Of a stretch of 34,787 nucleotides of DNA, positions 16,930-26,000 are shown piece after piece (the stretch's first letter is position 1; every line of letters starts with the position of its first letter). The notes under the pieces are model-generated. The model worked only from the letters and a program-made list of their open reading frames with translations, had not been told where the DNA came from and ran no database searches. This DNA is from Phycisphaerae bacterium (lineage in GTDB: Bacteria; Planctomycetota; Phycisphaerae; UBA1845). The stretch is taken from assembly GCA_029260135.1 (NCBI GenBank), contig JAJDDV010000133.1:1-34787 (forward strand), read 5' to 3'. A program made the translations under genes and the position numbers.

Positions 16930-18132
16930 TCAACGAGCGCTACCACGACCACGCGTCTCCAGCAGCATGTGAACTTGTTTGGCTTTGACACCGAGCACGC
17001 TACCTGCCTTGGACGTCGTAAGAGCGCCAGCAGCGACCATTCGCCCGACAAGATCAAGCAATGCCCTCCCAACTCGATGCCCGCGCACCACGTAGAAGTT
17101 GGGGCCCCCTTCGATATCCTGGGCTCGCCTTCGCTGTCCATCACGTTGTTGACGCCAGTGGTCGCGAAAAGTAGCGCTGAGACTCCGCCAACAGTCCCGG
17201 TGAATCACTCCTGCCCGGCGGAGCCGATATGCAACCATGGAGTGGCTTATGTTGCGCCCTCGCACAAAAAAGCGGATTTGACGCTCTACTGATCGAACAT
17301 CAGTTGGGTCATCGATCGATAGTTGCGCTAGCTCATTCCGCGGCAGGAGAAACTCTCCGGCCACGTCATTACAGAATTGCTCGATCTCTAGATCCGCCCG
17401 GGAGCCACTTACTCCCGTCTCCCCAAGCCAGATGTGTGCAAGTTCATGGAGAAGCGTAAAGGACCACGCCGGTTTGGAGTCCTGATCGTTGATGACAACG
17501 AACGGCGCTATCTCATCTGCCAGTGCAAAACCCCTGAAAACCTCGGTTTCAATAGAGGTGTGATGGCTTCCGAGGTTTCCTATGAGGAGAACGAAGGCAC
17601 CCACTTCCTCGGCCGCGCCACGGAGCAATGCAAAGGCCTCCTCTGGAGACGGTTGGGCGCGAAAATCGGCGAGAGCGACGTTCAGCGTATCCTGAATCGA
17701 CAAAACAACATCCTGGACGCCATCGGACATGCACTTAGACCCAACGAAGGGCAGCGACATACCCTCTTCTTCATCTTCCAGCACCTCCCGAACCATGCTC
17801 TGGCGAGCAAAGATGCGCCGGATCAACGCCTCCAGTATCGGCTCCTCGGCTGGGGAGTGGTCGCTAGGAAGTGTACGAAAATCCTGGCCTCGGGCACCGC
17901 GCCGGGGTGGCGCGGACAAATAGAATGTCAGGAGTGGACGGCGATAGAGCTTGGCCATTTTTACGAGCATAGCGCGCGTTGGTGGGTCTTCACCCACCTC
18001 GAACGCGGCAAGGCGATCAATGGCGGGCATGCCCTTCGCCTCGCGGAGTTGAAGCTTCTCAGCAGCCCTCTCGGGAGTTAGACCTGCAGTCTCACGAGCC
18101 CAACGCAGAATGTCTGGGGCAACCATTGGCAT
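16930..18132 (-). CDS. XRE-family HTH / ImmA-IrrE metalloprotease-domain protein (probable antitoxin partner)
   Basis: A 400-residue protein of COG2856 type. An N-terminal helix-turn-helix ('ILRWARETAGLTPERAAEKL', residues 8-27) precedes a DUF955/ImmA-IrrE zinc peptidase domain (about 165-290) with 'LLHELAHIWLG' (HExxH at about 229-233) and a downstream ligand segment 'IEQFCNDVAGEFLLP'. The C-terminal 60 residues hold a second helix-turn-helix-like stretch ('TTSKAGSVLGVKAKQVHMLL'). ATG 18132 is preferred because GAGG lies nine bases upstream (18142-18145); a TTG at 18135 and ATG at 18126 are alternatives. Proteins of this kind are commonly encoded directly before DUF4411 PIN genes, as here, and are presumed to regulate and neutralise them. 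The peptidase residues look intact, so regulated proteolysis is possible. Confidence 0.85.
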   Translation of the reverse strand: MPMVAPDILRWARETAGLTPERAAEKLQLREAKGMPAIDRLAAFEVGEDPPTRAMLVKMAKLYRRPLLTFYLSAPPRRGARGQDFRTLPSDHSPAEEPILEALIRRIFARQSMVREVLEDEEEGMSLPFVGSKCMSDGVQDVVLSIQDTLNVALADFRAQPSPEEAFALLRGAAEEVGAFVLLIGNLGSHHTSIETEVFRGFALADEIAPFVVINDQDSKPAWSFTLLHELAHIWLGETGVSGSRADLEIEQFCNDVAGEFLLPRNELAQLSIDDPTDVRSVERQIRFFVRGRNISHSMVAYRLRRAGVIHRDCWRSLSATFRDHWRQQRDGQRRRAQDIEGGPNFYVVRGHRVGRALLDLVGRMVAAGALTTSKAGSVLGVKAKQVHMLLETRGRGSAR

Positions 18133-18177
18133 CAAATGCAGCCTCAGTTCAGCATCGGATATTGGAGTACGTCCACG

Positions 18178-19356
18178 TTAAGTTTCCTCCCTCGGACTCG
18201 TCCTTCTGGCCCCTCCCAGCGCCGTCAACTTCGCCAGCAATCCCGGCAAAACCGCAACCACGCGATCGACCTCCTCTCGCGTGTTGAATCTCGACAGGCT
18301 TAACCGGATCGCGCCGTGGGCGATGTGCTCTTCGACGCCCATCGCTTTGATCACGTGCGAAGGCTCCAGCGATCCGCTGCTGCAGGCTGCACCGCTCGAT
18401 GCGCAGATTCCCGCTTCACTCAGCAGAAGAAGAACCGCCTCCGCCTCCAACCGCTCGAACGAGATGTTCGACGTGTTATAGATGCGCTCTGCACCTGCCC
18501 CGTTCACATGTGCGTACGAAACCGCAGAAAGAACGTCCTTCTCCAAGACATCGCGCAGCTCGCCGACGCGCTGAGCGACTTCCGCACCGTCTCTCCTCGC
18601 GATCTCACACGCTGCTCCCATCCCGACGATCCCGGCGACGTGCTCCGTCCCACCGCGCATCCGGCGCTCTTGCGCGCCGCCGAGAATCAGCGGCTCCAGC
18701 CGGGTCCGGCGACGCACGTACAGCGCGCCGACACCCTTGGGACCGTGGAACTTGTGCGCCGACAGGCTCACCAACGGCGCCGGCCAACACGTGACGTCGA
18801 TCGGCAGCTTGCCCGCAGACTGTACGGCGTCGATGTGTACCGGAACATTTCGATCCGCCGCGACGCTCGCCAGTTTCTCGACATCGAACACCACGCCCGT
18901 TTCATTGTTCGCGTGGATCAACGCCGCCAGCGCGGTTTCGGCCGTCAAAGATGCATCCCACTGGGCTTCATCGATCCGCCCTTCACGATCCACGCCGACA
19001 CGATCGACACGATACCCTTCGTTTTCGAGCTGTTCGGTCAAACGAAGAACGGCCGGGTGTTCGACAGCCGTGGTGACAACGTGACGTCGCGACGGGTTGA
19101 TTCGAAGGGCGCCACGGATCGCCAGATTGATGGACTCCGTTCCGCCACTGGTAAACACGATCTCGCGCGGCGTCGCGCCGATGAGCGCCGCTACTTGCTG
19201 CCGTGCACACTCCACGTTGTGGCGGGCGGCCTGCCCGAACGGATGCACGCTGGACGGATTGGCATACCCCTCCCGCAGCACGGGGATCATCGCGTCGACG
19301 ACCTCCGGTAGCGGCTGCGAGGTGGCGTTGTTGTCGAAGTAAATGACGTCACTCAT
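18178..19356 (-). CDS. Cysteine desulfurase, NifS/IscS family
   Basis: A PLP enzyme that removes sulfur from cysteine for Fe-S cluster assembly or tRNA thiolation. The 392 residues carry 'YFDNNATS' (6-13), 'TSGGTESIN' (69-77), H100, D176 and Q179 in 'HIDAVQSAGK', the PLP lysine K202 in 'SLSAHKFHGPKG', and the persulfide cysteine C325 in 'SSGAACSSGSLEPSHV'. The short 'SGAACSSGSLEPSH' loop is of the NifS/IscS (group I) type rather than SufS. ATG 19356 starts exactly at the family N-terminus; longer frames upstream run into rsmA antisense sequence. No scaffold gene (iscU, nifU, sufU) is adjacent, so I give no symbol. Confidence 0.93.
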   Translation of the reverse strand: MSDVIYFDNNATSQPLPEVVDAMIPVLREGYANPSSVHPFGQAARHNVECARQQVAALIGATPREIVFTSGGTESINLAIRGALRINPSRRHVVTTAVEHPAVLRLTEQLENEGYRVDRVGVDREGRIDEAQWDASLTAETALAALIHANNETGVVFDVEKLASVAADRNVPVHIDAVQSAGKLPIDVTCWPAPLVSLSAHKFHGPKGVGALYVRRRTRLEPLILGGAQERRMRGGTEHVAGIVGMGAACEIARRDGAEVAQRVGELRDVLEKDVLSAVSYAHVNGAGAERIYNTSNISFERLEAEAVLLLLSEAGICASSGAACSSGSLEPSHVIKAMGVEEHIAHGAIRLSLSRFNTREEVDRVVAVLPGLLAKLTALGGARRTSPREET

Positions 19357-19441
19357 AGACGAGCATTGTACCGGCTCCGGCGCGACTTCACACGCGACCC
19401 CGTTCTCGCCATTCGAGGGGGCTCGCGACGGGTGGTACCGG

Positions 19442-20329
19442 TCAGTTTGCGTCCGCTTCTTCCACGACCCGATGGATACCCACCCACTCGTCAATCCTGA
19501 ACGATTCCGGACGGCGCGCCCCATCGACCGCGCGGCAAACCGCTTCGCGTGTACGGTCCTCCAGAACATAACCGAGCGCGGCGCGGAGCGTTTTTCGGCG
19601 ATGGTCGAAGGCGCCTCGTACGAGCGCGGCGAAGCGCCGAAGCTCGTCGCGATCGGCAAACGGCAACGGTCGCACGTCAAGGCATAGGATGACCGAGTCG
19701 ACCGCCGGAACCGGCCAGAACGCCGATGGGGGGATCTTCCCGACAGTCTCCATCGAACAGAGTGTCTGCGTCAAAATGCTAAGCGGTCCGTAGGCTTTCG
19801 AGCCGCTACCGGTCGTGATGCGCTCGCCGACCTCCGCCTGAACCGAAAAGCAAAGCCGCCGGACCTGCGGATAGTCAATCAGCAGATTCATCACGAGCGG
19901 GGTCGCCACCTGGTACGGCAAATTGGCCACGAGCTTGACGCAACCGCTCTTCCGTTCGCCCAGATCGCGGAGCATCTCGCCCAGGCTCGACGCCAGCCGG
20001 TGTTTGCCTTGGAGCACGTCGCCTTGAATCAGTGTGACGTTGCCTCGGTCGCCAAAACGATCTTCGAGAATCGCGAAGAGATCGCGATCGATCTCCACGC
20101 AGATCATCCGCGCGACGTGAGGCACGATAAGATCGGTAAGTCCCCCCGTCCCGGGTCCGACTTCCAGAACGACGTCATCCGGCTGAAAACCGGCACTGGC
20201 CGCCAGGCGGCGCATCAGATTGCCGTCGATCAGAAAGTGCTGACCGAACCGTTTGCGGGGACGGATCCCCGCGCGCTCCAGCAACGACGCAATTTCGCGT
20301 TTGGTTTGAACGTGCTGAGATTCGTTCAT
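19442..20329 (-). CDS. rsmA: 16S rRNA (adenine1518/1519-N6,N6)-dimethyltransferase
   Basis: KsgA/RsmA uses SAM to dimethylate two adjacent adenines in the 3'-terminal helix of 16S rRNA during 30S maturation. The 295 residues have 'FGQHFL' (28-33), the SAM motif 'EVGPGTGGLT' (56-65), acidic 'VEIDRD' (78-83), the catalytic 'NLPY' (136-139), and the C-terminal 'PPSAFWPVPAVDSVI' and 'GAFDHRRKTLRAAL'. ATG 20329 is followed by a normal N-terminal extension; ribosome-binding sequence is weak. It is the first gene of the six-gene minus-strand run and is divergent from the CII-like gene, with a shared 56-bp gap. Confidence 0.95.
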   Translation of the reverse strand: MNESQHVQTKREIASLLERAGIRPRKRFGQHFLIDGNLMRRLAASAGFQPDDVVLEVGPGTGGLTDLIVPHVARMICVEIDRDLFAILEDRFGDRGNVTLIQGDVLQGKHRLASSLGEMLRDLGERKSGCVKLVANLPYQVATPLVMNLLIDYPQVRRLCFSVQAEVGERITTGSGSKAYGPLSILTQTLCSMETVGKIPPSAFWPVPAVDSVILCLDVRPLPFADRDELRRFAALVRGAFDHRRKTLRAALGYVLEDRTREAVCRAVDGARRPESFRIDEWVGIHRVVEEADAN

Positions 20330-20347
20330 GATTCGACGCCACCCGTA

Positions 20348-20377
20348 TTGGCTTCCCAGGGAGACCGGATGTACTAT
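20348..20377 (+). promoter_or_regulatory. Candidate promoter for the CII-like gene
   Basis: TTGGCT (20348-20353) and TACTAT (20372-20377) are 18 bases apart, four of six matches each. The predicted start point, near 20384, would fall almost on the ATG at 20386, and no Shine-Dalgarno lies close to that ATG, so the mRNA could be nearly leaderless. CTATAG within the box is palindromic, so it may also serve rsmA on the other strand. Confidence 0.3.
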
Positions 20378-20385
20378 AGCCGACC

Positions 20386-20865
20386 ATGCGATCTCATGAA
20401 GTCCTCCGAAAAGCCGCGGACCGGGTCGGTGTCAAAGCGCTCGCCGCCGAGTTGAAACTCTCTGCCGCGCTGGTCTACAAATGGTGTCAGGAATGGGACC
20501 CCGACGACCCGGATGCCAGTGGTGCCCGCAACCCACTCGACCGCCTGGCCGACATCGTCCGGGTCACGGAGGATCCGGAGGTCATCAATTGGCTTTGTCA
20601 CGAGGCCGGTGGATTCTACGTCCACAACCCGCCCCAGCGACCGGAAGATGTCAGTACCGAACTTCTTCGCAACACGCAGCGGCTGGTCCAGGAGTTCAGC
20701 CAGCTCCTTTCGACGGTGACGAGGTCGATCGAGGATGACGGTCAGATCGAACCGGCCGAGGCCGAGAGAATCCGCACCGCCTGGGAGCTCCTCAAGGGAA
20801 CGGTCGAAGCGTTCACCGTGGCGGGCGAGCGGGGGGTGTTTCGCGCGGAGACTGACGAGAGCTGA
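20386..20865 (+). CDS. Phage-CII-like helix-turn-helix protein
   Basis: A 159-residue protein. The N-terminal third has a helix-turn-helix pattern ('GVKALAAELKLSAALVYKWC', 15-34) followed by a conserved-looking segment 'NPLDRLADIVRVT' and 'INWLCHEAGGFYVHNP'. This resembles the phage regulatory CII-like family (PF06892, assigned from memory of its pattern). The C-terminal half (about 90-150) is predicted helical and could form a coiled coil for oligomerisation. Despite the family name nothing else here is phage-like: it lies between rsmA (divergent) and a SurA/PpiD-like gene (convergent). Probably a chromosomal DNA-binding regulator; targets unknown. Confidence 0.7.
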   Translation: MRSHEVLRKAADRVGVKALAAELKLSAALVYKWCQEWDPDDPDASGARNPLDRLADIVRVTEDPEVINWLCHEAGGFYVHNPPQRPEDVSTELLRNTQRLVQEFSQLLSTVTRSIEDDGQIEPAEAERIRTAWELLKGTVEAFTVAGERGVFRAETDES

Positions 20866-20931
20866 TGCCGCTGCGCCCGCGCTCGTCCTCGATGGGCGAC
20901 CATGCGTGCCGGATCGTGGCACTTATCACAT

Positions 20932-22821
20932 CTAGTTCGTCTTCAGGGTGAATCCGTTTCGAGCCTGGATGTTCTCGGGATTCATCCACGATTCTACAAC
21001 GGCGTTGGAACGCGCGCGATTCATCGCGTCGAGGAAGCTCTCGCGGTCCGCATCGAACTGGCCGGGGTCAGTGTATTCGGTTTCCACCCACTCGACGACC
21101 ACCACGGCGGCCCGATCCTCGAGCTCGAGCGAGGCCGTCTTGGTGTCGCTCTTCTCCAGCGCAAAGCACTGGTCGAGTTGTTCGAGGGAGATCCTTCCGA
21201 TTTCCGGGCCGAGGTAGGGTCTCGGCGTGGTCCCGGACTGAGCAAAGAAGGCGGCGCTCCGCGGAACAGCCCGCGGCTCGACATAACCGGCGCCGGCGAA
21301 TCCACCGTCGGTGATACGGGACACCAGGTCGACGTCGCTGTCGTAGGCTTCGCGAAGCGTCATCGAAGACCCGCAACTCCGCAGCGATTCTGCTCTGGCC
21401 TTGGCCGTCGCGAAGGCGTCGAGCAGCCTCAGATCCTCCACTACCTGCGCACGAACCTCGTCGACGGTTTCGGCGACATGCCCCGCCCGTGAATCGACGA
21501 CGCGAAAGACGAACGTACGTCCCGCCTGATGGTCCTGGATCGGGAAACGACAGGTTTGATACGGGGCGAGGTAGTCCAGACGGCTCGCCCCTTCCGTCTG
21601 CGGAACCTTGTCGACGATGGCCTTGGTCTGAAAAGCCAGTTTCGAGAACGGCTCGTAGACACCGGCCTGCTGACCGACGAACACGGCCGATCCAAGCTTG
21701 GGAAGTAGATCGGCGTCAGGTTGCTGGAAGAACTCGGTCACACCGACCGAGACCGCCTGCGGATAGGCGATCGTGCGGGGGATGTTCTCGAGAATCCGAT
21801 CGAAGAAACCCAGGTCCGCCACCCGCGTCGGCGCGATTTTGTAGCCGTCCTCACCTCGATCAACGTCGGCCCAGGCTTCGCTGTTATACTGCACCAGCCA
21901 ATCGGCGATCCGTGCCGCCGCCTCTTTCGCCTCTTCTTCGCGAACCAGTTCGATCGCCTTGTCCTTGGCCTCTTCCCAGGTCAGGTGCGGTGGCATGTCC
22001 TCCGTCGGACCTTCGACGGCTTCGGTCCCAGGTCGACGAAACGCGGGATTGATCTCGCGATTTTCGGTGTAGAACGCCTTGGCCTTCTGTTCGAGATTGG
22101 GGATCCGGGGGTCGTCGGCGATCGCAGCACGGTTGATCTCGATGTATTGCACTTTGACCGCGGGTGGCACGTAGTACCCAAACTCGAGTCCGACGCCCTT
22201 CTCACGCTCACGATACGACTCGAACTGCGATTGGATCTGCTCTTCGGAAAAGGTCTTGTCCTCATCGACGAACGCGACGGCGGGAAGAGCAACGGCGTTG
22301 ACGCGGACCTTCTCCATGCTCTTACGCATCGCGGAGGCCAGTTCGGCTTGACTGGGAATGACCGCGCCGGCGACGGTCAACGCCGCCTGACGAATGGAGC
22401 TGAACTCGGCCAAGGCACTCAGGATTCTGCTCGGCTTGCGCCGGAGTCTGCGGGCCAGATCATCGATCACGGTCAAGTCAGGCATGGTGGCCCGAACCTG
22501 ATCCACACCGACCGTGGAGTTCAGCCTCCGCGCTTCGCGCGTGAGAAGGACCCAATCGATGGTCTCAATATTCGTGCGCATACCGGGAACGGGGCGCTGC
22601 CAATCCACTGCGGGGTAAAAGAAACCGAGGATTTCAGTCGTAACTTGGGCGGACTGATAATGGCCGCTAGTTATCGGACCAAAACGGCTATTTGCCCAAA
22701 GTTCGTTGCCGCTTGGCTGCAAAAGACTGTCCAGCGCGGTGCCGCCGAGGAAGACAACCATCAGCAAGACCATGAAAACGGCGAGAAGCTTCTTGTTATG
22801 TTTTCGAAAGAACTTCATCAT
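20932..22821 (-). CDS. SurA/PpiD-like membrane-anchored periplasmic chaperone without a clear PPIase domain
   Basis: A 629-residue protein with basic N-terminus and one membrane anchor (about 11-30), like PpiD, leaving the bulk in the periplasm. The N-terminal 60-200 region has the helical layout of SurA_N domains, and a 'VDEVRAQVVEDLRLLDAFATAKARAESL'-type helix (split here into shorter motifs: 'VDEVRAQVVEDL', 'ATAKARAESL') resembles the segment that follows PPIase domains in PpiD. I cannot find the parvulin core motifs between them, so it is probably a chaperone rather than an isomerase. Two adjacent ATGs (22821 and 22818) are possible, with AAAGGA 11 bases upstream. Divergent from topA across 264 bp. 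Confidence 0.7.
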   Translation of the reverse strand: MMKFFRKHNKKLLAVFMVLLMVVFLGGTALDSLLQPSGNELWANSRFGPITSGHYQSAQVTTEILGFFYPAVDWQRPVPGMRTNIETIDWVLLTREARRLNSTVGVDQVRATMPDLTVIDDLARRLRRKPSRILSALAEFSSIRQAALTVAGAVIPSQAELASAMRKSMEKVRVNAVALPAVAFVDEDKTFSEEQIQSQFESYREREKGVGLEFGYYVPPAVKVQYIEINRAAIADDPRIPNLEQKAKAFYTENREINPAFRRPGTEAVEGPTEDMPPHLTWEEAKDKAIELVREEEAKEAAARIADWLVQYNSEAWADVDRGEDGYKIAPTRVADLGFFDRILENIPRTIAYPQAVSVGVTEFFQQPDADLLPKLGSAVFVGQQAGVYEPFSKLAFQTKAIVDKVPQTEGASRLDYLAPYQTCRFPIQDHQAGRTFVFRVVDSRAGHVAETVDEVRAQVVEDLRLLDAFATAKARAESLRSCGSSMTLREAYDSDVDLVSRITDGGFAGAGYVEPRAVPRSAAFFAQSGTTPRPYLGPEIGRISLEQLDQCFALEKSDTKTASLELEDRAAVVVVEWVETEYTDPGQFDADRESFLDAMNRARSNAVVESWMNPENIQARNGFTLKTN

Positions 22822-22987
22822 GGCGATGTAAATCCTTTATTTATAGTAGGTTACGGTGTCGCGCCACGCGGCACCCATCATAGCTCACTGCCTGGCGAAA
22901 GCAAGCGGGCATTTAAGCCCATTCGATTCTCGATTTGACGGGGACCTTCCGTCCTGCTACATGCCGCATGGCACGGGCATGGGGGGC

Positions 22988-22993
22988 TATAAT
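22988..22993 (+). promoter_or_regulatory. Perfect -10 box upstream of topA
   Basis: TATAAT is an exact -10 consensus in GC-rich DNA. No good -35 lies 16-18 bases before it. A start point near 23000 would come after or on an in-frame GTG at 22999, supporting GTG 23086 as the real topA start and giving a leader of about 85 bases. Confidence 0.35.
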
Positions 22994-23085
22994 CCGCCGT
23001 GGAGCCTCAGGCATCGCTGGTCGATACAAAGAACCATCGGCCACGTCGGGCCCGTATTCCAGACCGCACCAGCGGGGAAGATTTC

Positions 23086-26000
23086 GTGGCAAAAGAGAAA
23101 CCGTCAACCAACAAGGCCCTTGTTATCGTCGAATCGCCTGCCAAGGCGAAAACGATCAACAAATACTTGGGGTCCGGCTACAAGGTCATGGCCAGTATGG
23201 GCCACGTCCGAGATCTACCCCCGAGCGAGTTTGGCGTCGACGTTCAGGAGAACTTCGAGCCACTGTATCAAGTGCTGGACGACAAGAAGAGTATCGTCCG
23301 AGAGCTCAAGAAGGCGGCGTCCAGCGCCCGCCAAGTCTATTTGGCCACCGACCTCGACCGAGAAGGGGAGGCGATCGCGTGGCATCTGATCCACGCGTTG
23401 GGCCTCGAGAATGAGGACGCCCAACGGGTGGTCTTCAACGAAATCACGAAATCGGCCATCCAAGCCGCCTTCGCCGCCTCTCACGAACTCGATATGGACA
23501 AGGTCAACGCGCAGCAGGCGCGTCGCATCCTTGACCGAATCGTCGGGTATCAGCTCAGTCCGCTGCTTCAGGCAAAAATGGGGCGAGGGCTTTCGGCTGG
23601 ACGGGTTCAGTCCGTCGCCGTTCGGCTGATCGTCGAACGCGAGCTGGAAATCCGCGCGTTCATGCCGGAGGAGTCGTGGCGGATCAACACTTGCCTGGCA
23701 ACGGACATCAGTGACGTTCAGGGGCAAGTGAACGCCTGGGCTGCGTTCCTCGAGAAGGTCAAGGACCCTTCATCCGGCCCGACGGCCAAGGAACGCAACG
23801 CCTGGTTGTCGAAACACGGCTGTGTTTGGGCGGAGCTGATTCAGCTCGACGGGCGTGAGTTCCGTCCGAGCGATGTATCCGAGGCGACGGCCGCGGCGGA
23901 GGCGTTGGGTTTCGTCACGGAAGAGGTCAACGAATCGGACTTCGAGCCGTACGTGGACAAGGGCCTCAAGACGATTGTCCTGCGCGGTCGCACCGATTCG
24001 GACGCCGCGCCGAAGTATACCGTCTCCGACTTGCAGACCCGGCGCTCGACCTCGAAACCGAGTCCGCCGTTCACAACGGCGACGCTTCAGCAAGCGGCAT
24101 CGACGACGATGGGGTTTGCGCCTTCGCGAACGATGCGGGTCGCACAGCAACTCTATGAGGGTGTCGACGTAGGTGGCGGGGAAGGTTCCGTCGGACTCAT
24201 CACGTACATGCGAACCGACTCGACGCACTTGAGCAAGGATTCCGTCGAAACCGTTCGCGGACTCATCCAGAGTGAATTCGGCGAGAAGTATCTTCCCTCG
24301 AAGCCCAACGCGTACGCCAGCAAGAAACGTGCGCAAGAAGCGCACGAGGCAATTCGCCCTTCAGATCCGACGCGAACGCCCGAGTCGCTGCGCAAGAGCC
24401 TGACGGCAGAGCAGTTCAAGCTGTACGACCTGATCTGGCGTCGATTCGTGGCCTGTCAGATGACGCCCGCCCAATGGGAAGGTACGACGATCTTGATCAC
24501 GGCGGCGACGTCGCTGGGCGATGCGCTGCTAAAAACCAGCGGCCGCAGATTGGTGTTCGACGGATTCACCCGTGTGACACGTGCGGCGGACAGCGGCGAC
24601 GTCATTCTTCCGACCATTGAACCAGGCCAGGAACTGGCGGCGCTGCAAATCGACCCTCGTCAACAATACACGTCTCCACCGCCACGATACACCGAGGCGT
24701 CGCTGGTGAAGAAGATGGAGGCGGAGGGAATTGGTCGCCCGAGCACGTATGCCGCGGTCATTCAGACGATTCAGGATCGGTCCTACGTCGAGTTGCTCGA
24801 CAAGCGGCTTCACCCGACCGCGCGAGGCGAACTCGTCACGCAGAAGCTGGTCGAGCACTTTCCAAAGATCCTCGACGTGAAGTTCACGTCGTACATGGAG
24901 GACGAGCTCGACAAGATCGAGGAGGCGCATCTCGACTGGGTCCATGTACTCAACGAGTTTTACGGCCCGTTCAAAGAATCGCTCGATCGGGCTCACGTGG
25001 AGATGGAGCGGGCACGCGCGGAACCCAGCGAATACAAATGCCCGGACTGCGGCAAGGAGATGGTCTACCGGATCGGCAAGGCCGGTCGATTCCTCGCGTG
25101 CAGTGGTTACCCGGAGTGCACCGTCTCACGCAATATCGACCGCGAGGGTAAACCGATCGACGAGGTCATCGCCGAGGACCCGTGCACCGAGTGCGGCAAA
25201 GCGATGGTCCTTCGGCAGAGCCGGCGCGGACCGTTCCTGGGATGCACGGGTTACCCGGACTGCAACTTCACGCTTCCCGCCGACGAAAACGGCGTTCCGC
25301 TCAAGAAGGTCAATCCGGAAGACATCCGCGAAACGTGCGAAGAATGTAACGCGCCGATGGCCGTCAAGTTTGCGCGGGGGCGTTCGTTCCTCGGCTGCAG
25401 CGGATATCCAAAGTGCAAAGCCACCCGGCCGATCCCTGCCGGTTTGTATGTCGAAAAGCCAAAACCCGAAGATGCGGGTGTCGGGTGTGACAAGTGCGGT
25501 CGCCCCATCGTCATCCGCAAGAGCCGTCGCGGTCCGTTCCTGAGTTGTTCCGGATTCCCACGCTGTCGCAACGCGATGCCGATGGAGAAGCTGGATCATC
25601 TGAAGGACCTGGCGGCCGCCGGCAAGATTCCCGATCCGCCGCCGCCTGCGACCAACGGTGGAAAACCAGGAAACGGAAACGGTCGCGGGCGTGGCAAGGC
25701 AACGAAGGTTGATGTCGCGACGCTCGGACCGCCGCCGGAGGGGTTCGCGTGGACACGAACCGGTCGCCCGGTCGTTGAGACCTGGCCGGAGGAGCCGCTG
25801 ACCTGTCCCGATTGCGGTAAGGAAGCCACCATCAAGACGGGACGGTTCGGCCCCTATTTCTCGTGCGCGACCTATCCGAAGTGCAAGTTCACGGCGAATC
25901 TTCGTGGGGAGGCGAAAAAGCGGGCTGCCGTCGAGATGCCGATGCCGGAGAAGCCAAAGCCGATCCTTACCGAAGTCCCGTGTGACGAATGCGGCGAGCG

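Noticed and set aside
20386..20865. Prophage remnant suggested by the CII-like protein
   Set aside because: No integrase, structural or other phage gene is nearby, and both neighbours are ordinary chromosomal genes.
21721..22938. A 405-codon plus-strand frame opposite the SurA/PpiD-like gene
   Set aside because: Antisense shadow; the minus-strand product has a sensible membrane anchor and family-like segments, this one does not.
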